Source of the DNA: Acidobacteriota bacterium
Lineage (GTDB): Bacteria > Acidobacteriota > Polarisedimenticolia > J045
Length of the DNA stretch: 5,109 nucleotides
Direction: 5' to 3'
Assembly (NCBI GenBank): GCA_027064265.1
Contig: JAMOQA010000599.1
Span: 1 to 5,109 of the forward strand
Within the stretch, counting starts at the first letter, position 1. Each line of letters begins with the position of its first letter. Under the pieces are notes generated by a model, which saw only the letters and a program-made list of their open reading frames with translations, searched no databases and was not told the origin of the DNA. Shown piece after piece: positions 1 through 4,526 of this stretch. A program made the position numbers and the translations under genes.

Positions 1-736
1 GGAGACGGGTCGAGAGGTCCCGCAGCTGGCCGGACGTCTCCGCGAGGCGGGCCGCGAGCTCGGGCTGCCGGCGCCGGAACCGCTCCGCGTCCCCCGGGGC
101 GACCTTTCCCTCCGCCTCCAGGGCGGCGAGGTCGGCGAAGGCGACCGGCTGCCCGTCGACCACCGGCGCGATCTCGTGCCGCTTCACCTGCCCGAGGGAG
201 ACCTCGACGAGGGCGAACCCCTCCTGCTGCACGTCCTCCTGGAACGAGGCGAGGAGCCGCGCCTGCTCCTCCCGGAACTTCCGCGCGACCGCCTCCCGCC
301 GGCGGCGGTGGCTCCCCGACGCCTTGAGGGCGGCCAGCCCCTGGCGCAGCGACTCCTGGGCCTCGGCGAGGGCCTCCCGGAGGACCCGGCCCTTCCCCGG
401 CGGCAGGCGCAAGAGGCGCGGCGAGCGGGGATCGTCGAACCCGGGCACGTAGCAGAGGTCGTCGGGAGCGGGCCGGCTCGCGGCCGCCTCGGCGAGGACC
501 CGGCGCACCGTGCTGGTCCGACCGGTCCCCGAGGGGCCGGCGACGTAGACGTTGTAGCCGGGCGCGTCGAGGCCGATCCCCAGCCGGAGGGCGTCGATCG
601 CCTCCCGCTGGCCGGTCGCCTCGTGGCACGGTCCGGGGACCTCCCGGGTCGTCTCGAAGCCGATCCAGTCCGGCTCGCAGGACCAGGCCAGCTCCGCGGC
701 CGGAAGGGGCACGGGATTCCTGTCGTCGTCGCGCAT
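1..736 (-). CDS. Lon-like protease, LonC/YcbZ type (N-terminal part, cut by window edge)
   Basis: Only the first 245 codons are visible; the family is usually around 800 residues, so the lid, helical and Ser-Lys protease domains lie outside the window. Residues 13-30 (AAELAWSCEPDWIGFETT) and 59-77 (a PGYNVYVAG stretch, then GPSGTGRTSTV) match the start of the Lon-related AAA_32 family (LonC, E. coli YcbZ). Such proteins are cytoplasmic peptidases related to Lon that lack Lon's substrate-binding N-terminal domain. The P-loop at residues 67-74 has Arg73 where classical Walker A has Lys, which is common in this group as I recall it. Residues about 115-170 are highly charged and helical, probably the coiled-coil insertion. 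The ATG start is chosen because the family motif begins about 15 residues later and a GAGGAG site lies 5 bases upstream. It is divergent from the vWA gene. Substrates cannot be told from the sequence. Confidence 0.88.
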   Translation of the reverse strand, partial: MRDDDRNPVPLPAAELAWSCEPDWIGFETTREVPGPCHEATGQREAIDALRLGIGLDAPGYNVYVAGPSGTGRTSTVRRVLAEAAASRPAPDDLCYVPGFDDPRSPRLLRLPPGKGRVLREALAEAQESLRQGLAALKASGSHRRRREAVARKFREEQARLLASFQEDVQQEGFALVEVSLGQVKRHEIAPVVDGQPVAFADLAALEAEGKVAPGDAERFRRRQPELAARLAETSGQLRDLSTRL

Positions 737-737
737 C

Positions 738-862
738 GTCGCTCCTCGCGGGGCGGGGCCCCGGGACCCCGAAGCATACTCCCGCGCGCCGTTCGCCCGC
801 CCCCCCGGCCCGCTCGACCGGGGTCCCCGGCACCGTCGCGTCCCCGGTGGCAGGATGGTTCC
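738..862. promoter_or_regulatory. Divergent spacer, presumed promoter region for both flanking genes
   Basis: 125 bp between the divergent Lon-like and vWA genes. Any primary promoters for them should be here. The only A/T-containing patch is GAAGCATACT at 771-780. It offers a CATACT -10-like hexamer for the plus strand (774-779) and TATGCT for the minus strand, each 4 of 6 matches, with no recognisable -35 for either. A short perfect dyad, CCGGGG-T-CCCCGG, lies at 818-830. No terminator or RNA gene is seen. Exact promoter positions are not supported. Confidence 0.3.
742..747 (-). promoter_or_regulatory. Ribosome binding site of the Lon-like gene
   Basis: GAGGAG read on the minus strand, 5 bases before the ATG at 736. 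It supports this start. Confidence 0.7.
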
Positions 863-2047
863 ATGCGTCGCCTCCCGTGGCTCCTCGCCCTCGCCCTCCT
901 CGCCGCTCCCGCTCTCGCCGGGCCGGGCCCGGACGCGCTCCGGCTCCTCGCCCCGCGGCCCGGCGTTCCCCTGGTCGGCCGGGTCGAGGTCGCCTTCGTC
1001 GCCGTCGGGGTCCCGGACGACCGGGTGGCCGAGGCGGTGATCCTCCTCGACGGCCGCGAGGCCGCGCGCCTCCCCGTCCCGCCCTGGCGCACCACCATCG
1101 ACTGCGGTGGCGCTCTCTCCGCCCACTCGCTGACGGTCCGCCTGCGCCTCCGGGGGGGCGGGACGCTGGAACGAACCTGGCGATTCGGGCGGCCGGCGGC
1201 GTCCCTGGTCGAGAGCCGCCTGGTCGCCACCCTGGTGGCGGTCACCGATGCGCGGGGACGGGCGCTCACCGGGCTCACCGCCGACGACTTCGTCGTCGAG
1301 GACGGCGGACGGCGGGTGACCCTCGCCCAGTTCGAGGAAGGACCGGTTCCCCTCGCCCTCGCCCTGGTCATCGACGTCTCGAACTCGATGCGGGGGAAGA
1401 AGCTCGCCGGGGCGAAGCGCGCCGCGATCCTCGCCCTCGGCAGCATCCGGAAGAACGACCGGGTGGCGGTTCTCGCCTTCGACGACGACGTGCGGGTCAC
1501 CTGTCCCCTGACCGACGACTTCTCGCGCGCTCGCGGGGCCCTCGAGGGGCTGGCCCCCGGGGGGGGGACCGCCCTGTACGACGCCCTCGTCGCGGCGGCC
1601 CGCCTCCTCGCCCGGGAGGCGCCCCTCGCCCGCCACGCCGTCGTTCTCCTCTCGGACGGGCGCGACGAGGCGGCCAACGGCCTCGGCCCCGGCTCCCGGG
1701 CCACCCTCGACGAGGCGATCCGTGCCCTGCACGGCGCGGACGCGGTCGTCTTCCCCCTCGGCCTGGGACGGAAGCTCGACCGGGAAACCGTCCTCGGTGG
1801 GAACCGCACCACCTGGGAGATCCTCGACCTGGTCGCCCGTTCCACCGGCGGCTGGGCGCAGCGCGCCGACCGGAGCACCCGGTTCGGCAGGTTCCTGCGG
1901 AAGGTCCTCGACGACCTCCGCCACCGGTACGACCTGGCCTGGGAACCGCCCCCCGCCCGGGCCGGGGAGTGGCGCCCGATCGTCGTCCGGGTTCCCGGGC
2001 GCCCCCGGGCGCGGGTGCGCGCGAGAGAAGGGTACTACGCCCGCTGA
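863..2047 (+). CDS. Secreted von Willebrand factor A domain protein, acidobacterial type
   Basis: 394 residues. Residues 1-19 form a signal peptide: MRR, a Leu/Ala-rich core, and an APALA-G cleavage site. The mature protein is probably periplasmic or extracellular. Residues about 28-110 look like an Ig-like beta domain (VEVAFVAVGV, then AVILLDGREAARL). Residues about 120-160 form a short link containing LTADDFVVEDGGR, typical of VWFA-related acidobacterial proteins. Residues 165-355 are the vWA fold with a complete metal-binding site: DVSNS at 171-175, Thr236 in GGGTALYD, and Asp265 in LLSDGRDE. The C-terminus, ending REGYYAR, is also typical. vWA domains with an intact site bind protein ligands through a divalent metal; the ligand here is unknown. 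The ATG at 863 is preferred over in-frame upstream starts because the signal peptide begins there and AGG lies 8 bases upstream. The stop is 7 bp from the stop of the convergent LAB_N gene. Confidence 0.92.
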   Translation: MRRLPWLLALALLAAPALAGPGPDALRLLAPRPGVPLVGRVEVAFVAVGVPDDRVAEAVILLDGREAARLPVPPWRTTIDCGGALSAHSLTVRLRLRGGGTLERTWRFGRPAASLVESRLVATLVAVTDARGRALTGLTADDFVVEDGGRRVTLAQFEEGPVPLALALVIDVSNSMRGKKLAGAKRAAILALGSIRKNDRVAVLAFDDDVRVTCPLTDDFSRARGALEGLAPGGGTALYDALVAAARLLAREAPLARHAVVLLSDGRDEAANGLGPGSRATLDEAIRALHGADAVVFPLGLGRKLDRETVLGGNRTTWEILDLVARSTGGWAQRADRSTRFGRFLRKVLDDLRHRYDLAWEPPPARAGEWRPIVVRVPGRPRARVRAREGYYAR

Positions 2048-2054
2048 AGCGGAA

Positions 2055-2372
2055 TCAGCCGTCCCCCCGCCGCAGGGGCGCGACCTCGGTGGGACCGTTC
2101 CTCCGGAGCAGGACCAGGTTCCGGAAGTAGATGAACAGGCCCATCCCCTGCCCCAGCGAGAAGACGATGTCGTGCCGGCCGAACGCCGCGTAGGTGAACA
2201 GGAGCATTCCGCCCCCGATGCTGAACCACCAGAACGCGTTCGGAATCGTGCTCCGCTTCGCCCGCTCCGAGCTGATCCACTGCACGATGAAGCGCAGGGA
2301 GAAGAGGGCCTGCCCCGCGAACCCGAGCAGGGTCCACCCGTCGATCGTCCACCCGCCGAGACTCCAGCTCAT
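2055..2372 (-). CDS. LAB_N (lipid-A-disaccharide synthase N-terminal domain) small membrane protein
   Basis: 105 residues. The protein is essentially one LAB_N domain (PF07578) standing alone. Conserved features are seen in order: GFAGQALFSLRFIVQWISSE at 17-36, SxIPNAFWWFS at 41-51, then YAAFGRHDIVFSLGQ at 61-75, and IYFRNLVLL at 81-89. About three membrane helices are predicted (roughly 8-30, 44-63 and 68-90), with a basic C-terminal tail. Despite the name, this domain is not the catalytic part of LpxB. I recall it as related to the PQ-loop/MtN3 transporter fold, and it is often encoded beside DPM1-like glycosyltransferases. That suggests a role in anchoring the glycosyltransferase or moving a polyprenyl-phosphate sugar across the membrane (inference). 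It is the last gene of the run; its ATG overlaps the glycosyltransferase stop as ATGA. A GGGAGG site (2380-2385) lies 7 bases upstream. Confidence 0.9.
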   Translation of the reverse strand: MSWSLGGWTIDGWTLLGFAGQALFSLRFIVQWISSERAKRSTIPNAFWWFSIGGGMLLFTYAAFGRHDIVFSLGQGMGLFIYFRNLVLLRRNGPTEVAPLRRGDG

Positions 2373-3106
2373 CCCCGCACCTCCCAGCGCAGCCAGCGTT
2401 TCTGCATCCAGCGAACCGCCAGGAGATCCGCGAAGGCGCGGAACGCCCGGTTCCACATCCCGTACTTGGAGCGGCCGCCCTGGCGCGGACGATGGTCCAC
2501 CGGCACCTCGACGACGGTCCTCGCCCCGGCCATGCGGCAGAGGGTGGGCAGGAAGCGATGCATCCCGTCGAACCGCAGCGGGATCTCCCGGAGGTACCGG
2601 GCCCGGAACGCCTTGAGGGAACACCCGGTGTCCCGGATCGTCTCCCGGGAGATCCAGTTGCGGATCCCGTTGGCGATGCGGGACTGGACCAGCCGCCAGA
2701 GCGAATCGCGGCGGTTCTTCCGCCAACCCGCGACCAGGTCGACTTCCTCCTCCATCGCCTCGAGCAGCCGGGGGATCTCCCCGGGCGGATTCTGGCCGTC
2801 GGCGTCCAGGGTGACGATCACGTCCCCCCTGGCCGCCGCGAAACCGGCGGCGAAGGCGGCGGTCTGGCCCGTGTTCTTCACCAGGTGGAGCACCCGCAAC
2901 CGCCCGTCGCGGCCCGCCGCCTCGTCGAGCCATTCGCCGGAACCGTCGGTCGACCCGTCGTCGACCAGGACGACCTCGTAGTCGATCCCGGCGGGATCGA
3001 GGGCGGCGTGGATCTCCTCGACCAGGCCGGGCAGGCAGTCGATCTCGTCGTAGACGGGGATCACCAGGGAGACGAATCCCCGGTACCCTTTCCTCGTGTC
3101 GCTCAT
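2369..3106 (-). CDS. Family 2 glycosyltransferase, DPM1/polyprenyl-phosphate sugar transferase type
   Basis: 245 residues. A GT-A fold begins at residue 12 (VSLVIPVYDEIDCLPGLVEEI). Nucleotide-binding motif VLVDDGSTDGS is at 47-56, NTGQTAAFAAGFAAARGD at 78-95, and the metal-binding DAD in TLDADGQNPP at 99-108. RDTGCSLKAFR at 158-168 and MHRFLPTLCRMAG near 182-194 are typical of dolichol- or undecaprenyl-phosphate mannosyl/glucosyltransferases. HRPRQGGRSKYG at 205-216 is the C-terminal basic motif of the same subfamily. Expected reaction: transfer of a sugar from a nucleotide donor to polyprenyl phosphate at the inner face of the cytoplasmic membrane; which sugar is unknown. No membrane helix follows the catalytic domain, unlike GtrB/ArnC proteins, so the membrane partner may be the LAB_N protein. 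The start is fixed by the ATGA overlap with the kinase stop and a GGGAG site 7 bases upstream (3114-3118). Confidence 0.92.
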   Translation of the reverse strand: MSDTRKGYRGFVSLVIPVYDEIDCLPGLVEEIHAALDPAGIDYEVVLVDDGSTDGSGEWLDEAAGRDGRLRVLHLVKNTGQTAAFAAGFAAARGDVIVTLDADGQNPPGEIPRLLEAMEEEVDLVAGWRKNRRDSLWRLVQSRIANGIRNWISRETIRDTGCSLKAFRARYLREIPLRFDGMHRFLPTLCRMAGARTVVEVPVDHRPRQGGRSKYGMWNRAFRAFADLLAVRWMQKRWLRWEVRG

Positions 3107-3783
3107 CGCGTGACTCCCGAGCTGCGGCCGAGACCTTTCCGGTTGAAGGGCCACAGCAGCCGCCAGCGGGCGTACCGGGCGAGAAACCTGCGGTCCTCCT
3201 CCGTCAGCGTGTCCGGCGCCAGGATGACCTTCCACTTCACGAGGGCAGCCTCGTCCACCCGCCGCAGGCGGGGAAAGATCAGCCGGTGCGCCAGGCTGCC
3301 CGGGCGGAAGGCGATCGCCCCCGCCCAGTCCAGGATGACGATCCGGTCCCCCTCCGCCACGTGGACGTTCTCCCGGCCCCGCAGGTCCAGGTGGACGACC
3401 CCGAGCGCGTGGACCCGCGCGAGCGCCTCCGCGATCCGCGGCAGGTACTCCGCCCGCCCGGGGTCCCCCTTGCGGTGGCGGTGGAGGGGGGTCCCGCCGA
3501 GGTGTTCGAGGACCAGGGCATCCTTCCCGATCCGGCCCAGCAGCCGGGGCACCACCCCCGTCTCGGCGAGCAGCCGGAGGAACCGGGCCTCCCGCGCGAT
3601 CTGCACGCGGGCCCAGGGACGGGCGAGGAACGGTTTCCCGGCAAAGTCCTTCACGACGACCGGGGTCCCGTCGTCGAGGTGGCTGGTCCACAGGTCGGCC
3701 TTGGACCAGCGCCCCCGGACGAGCCAGCCGTCCCGGCGCGCCTCGAGGGCCGTCCTCTCCAGTTGCGGGACCGCATCTCGCAC
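3103..3783 (-). CDS. Small RIO/WaaP-like kinase, probable lipopolysaccharide or glycolipid kinase
   Basis: 226 residues, GTG start. Kinase motifs in order: beta-3 lysine Lys45 in VVVKDF, helix-C glutamate Glu65 in REARFL, hinge ALVLEHLGGTPL at 89-100, catalytic loop HLDLRGRENV at 131-140 (Asp133, Asn139), and the metal-binding aspartate Asp152 in VILDWAGAI, taking the place of DFG. All core residues are present, but there is no clear Gly-rich loop, activation segment or APE motif, and the C-lobe is short. This fits the compact RIO/WaaP/Kdo-kinase-like group better than eukaryotic-type Ser/Thr kinases. Position upstream of a polyprenyl-sugar transferase and LAB_N gene suggests the substrate is an envelope glycolipid, such as a core sugar (inference). 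GTG at 3783 is chosen because GGAGGAG lies 7 bases upstream and residues from Gly24 onward already belong to the fold. A protein kinase role cannot be excluded. Confidence 0.82.
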   Translation of the reverse strand: MRDAVPQLERTALEARRDGWLVRGRWSKADLWTSHLDDGTPVVVKDFAGKPFLARPWARVQIAREARFLRLLAETGVVPRLLGRIGKDALVLEHLGGTPLHRHRKGDPGRAEYLPRIAEALARVHALGVVHLDLRGRENVHVAEGDRIVILDWAGAIAFRPGSLAHRLIFPRLRRVDEAALVKWKVILAPDTLTEEDRRFLARYARWRLLWPFNRKGLGRSSGVTR

Positions 3784-3790
3784 GTGCCGT

Positions 3791-3797
3791 CTCCTCC
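3791..3797 (-). promoter_or_regulatory. Ribosome binding site that decides the GTG start of the kinase gene
   Basis: GGAGGAG read on the minus strand, inside GCGGGAGGAG, 7 bases before the GTG at 3783. The reading frame stays open far upstream, antisense to the methyltransferase gene, so this site is the main reason to start here. Confidence 0.75.
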
Positions 3798-3830
3798 CGC
3801 CCGGCTGTGGCGGCCGGCAAGGGCCTCCCC

Positions 3831-3836
3831 GATAAT
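3831..3836 (+). promoter_or_regulatory. Candidate -10 element for the methyltransferase gene
   Basis: GATAAT, 5 of 6 matches to TATAAT, in a spacer otherwise almost pure G+C. It would start transcription near 3843 and give a leader of about 85 bases. No convincing -35 hexamer lies 16-18 bases upstream, so this is only a candidate. Confidence 0.3.
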
Positions 3837-3873
3837 GCCGCCGGCCCGGCGCCCGCACCGGCGCGCCGGCGGC
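3837..3873. repeat. GC-only inverted repeat (hairpin) in the divergent spacer
   Basis: GCCGCCGGC at 3837-3845 is a perfect inverted copy of GCCGGCGGC at 3865-3873. Inside it, GCGCC (3849-3853) can pair with GGCGC (3860-3864) around a 6-base loop, leaving only a 3-base bulge (3846-3848). That makes 14 base pairs in all. The repeat lies exactly between the two -10-like hexamers. It could be an operator for divergent control, a leader hairpin, or chance in GC-rich DNA. Confidence 0.5.
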
Positions 3874-3874
3874 C

Positions 3875-3880
3875 ATTCTA
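3875..3880 (-). promoter_or_regulatory. Candidate -10 element for the kinase-glycosyltransferase-LAB_N run
   Basis: TAGAAT read on the minus strand, 5 of 6 matches to TATAAT. Transcription would start near 3868 and give a leader of about 85 bases before the GTG. No clear -35 hexamer is seen upstream. It faces the candidate plus-strand element, so the two transcripts would overlap by about 25 bases. Confidence 0.3.
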
Positions 3881-3913
3881 CCCGCCCGCGGCTCCCTGCC
3901 CCGGGCGCGGCGG

Positions 3914-3920
3914 AAGGAGG
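3914..3920 (+). promoter_or_regulatory. Strong ribosome binding site of the methyltransferase gene
   Basis: AAGGAGG, a full match to the Shine-Dalgarno core, 7 bases before the ATG at 3928. It fixes the start in a frame that is open well upstream. Confidence 0.85.
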
Positions 3921-3927
3921 TGGTCCC

Positions 3928-4506
3928 ATGTCCCGGCGTTCCCCGGCGGAGATCCTGCGCCTCGCGCTCCTCTACGCCCTCGTCGGCTTCCTCGCCTGGC
4001 TCTCCGAGCCCGAGCCCCTCACCGCAACCGCCGGCGCGATGCTCGTCCTCGCGGGAGAGCTGGTGCGGACCTGGGCGGCGGGTCACCTCTACAAGACCAA
4101 GGAACTGATCACGTCGGGACCCTACCGTTTCACCAGGAACCCCCTCTACCTGGGACGCCTCCTGATCTTCACCGGGGTCGCCCTGATGGCCCGCCTCCCG
4201 TGGGCCCACGCCAACCTGGTCGTCCTCGTCCTCGGCTGGCTGGTCTTCTTCGGCTACTACATGCCCCGCAAGGAGCGGATCGAGCCGGCCCGTCTCGAGC
4301 GGGTGCACGGCGAGGCGTACCGGCGCTACTTCGCCGCGGTCCCCGCCCTCTTCCCGCACCGGAAGCCGTGGCCGGACGACGGCGGCCGGTGGCGCTGGGA
4401 CCGCTTCCAGCGGAACCGGGAGCTGCTCACCGCCCTCGCCCTCGCCCTGCTCACCGCCTACTTCCTGCTGCGGGCGTACGGGGTCGTGCTCCCGTCCCGC
4501 ACCTGA
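3928..4506 (+). CDS. Integral-membrane methyltransferase, isoprenylcysteine/phospholipid methyltransferase family
   Basis: 192 residues. Hydrophobic segments lie at about 10-26, 33-50, 75-88, 95-112 and 165-187. The family's cofactor and active-site region is clear: GHLYKTKELITSGPYRFTRN at 52-71, followed directly by PLYLGRLL, where GPYRFTRNPLYLG is the signature of the ICMT/PEMT superfamily. Further on come Arg114-Lys115-Glu116 and the closing motif ERVHGEAYRRYFAAVPALFP at 124-143. Family members use S-adenosylmethionine to methylate lipophilic substrates in the membrane. Bacterial members act on varied or unknown targets, so the substrate is left open. A last membrane segment after Arg163 is extra compared with the shortest members. 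The start is fixed by AAGGAGG 7 bases upstream. The gene is divergent from the kinase run and convergent with the ABC exporter gene, their stops being 16 bp apart inside one palindrome. Confidence 0.9.
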   Translation: MSRRSPAEILRLALLYALVGFLAWLSEPEPLTATAGAMLVLAGELVRTWAAGHLYKTKELITSGPYRFTRNPLYLGRLLIFTGVALMARLPWAHANLVVLVLGWLVFFGYYMPRKERIEPARLERVHGEAYRRYFAAVPALFPHRKPWPDDGGRWRWDRFQRNRELLTALALALLTAYFLLRAYGVVLPSRT

Positions 4507-4526
4507 CCCGGCCGCGGCCGGGTCAG
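4503..4526. terminator. Perfect 24-bp palindrome between convergent genes, candidate shared terminator
   Basis: CTGACCCGGCCG (4503-4514) is followed directly by its exact reverse complement (4515-4526). As RNA it folds into a 10-bp stem with a CGCG loop on either strand. The stop TGA of the methyltransferase gene (4504-4506) and that of the ABC exporter gene (minus strand, 4525-4523) occupy matching positions in the two arms. No U-tract follows on either side, so it is not a classical intrinsic terminator. On the plus strand a C-rich, G-poor stretch follows (about 4527-4553), which might suit Rho. A bidirectional transcription barrier is the likeliest role (inference). Confidence 0.5.

Noticed and set aside
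755..770. GGGGCCCC and CCCCGGGACCCC palindromic runs in the first divergent spacer
   Set aside because: They are short, overlapping and made only of G and C (apart from one A) in very GC-rich DNA. They carry no information beyond composition.
176..862. Long plus-strand open frame running antisense to the Lon-like gene and into the vWA gene
   Set aside because: It is a GC-rich shadow frame of Arg/Pro/Gly-rich protein without any motif. The vWA protein starts at 863 with a signal peptide, and the antisense of this stretch encodes the recognisable Lon-like protein.
184..1878. 564-codon minus-strand open frame antisense to the vWA gene
   Set aside because: The translation is Arg/Ser/Pro-rich with no domain. 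The plus strand holds a complete vWA protein with an intact metal site, and in the 1-736 part the real minus-strand gene uses another frame.
2048..2054. Possible terminator between the convergent vWA and LAB_N genes
   Set aside because: The gap is only 7 bp and I see no stem-loop or U-tract around it comparable to the one at 4503-4526.
2492..3835. 447-codon plus-strand open frame opposite the glycosyltransferase and kinase
   Set aside because: It is a mirror of two well-recognised coding regions, has no domain of its own and no plausible ribosome binding site.
3286..3927. Upstream extension of the methyltransferase frame to 406 residues
   Set aside because: The added part is antisense to the kinase gene and low in complexity. 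AAGGAGG before ATG at 3928 marks the true start.
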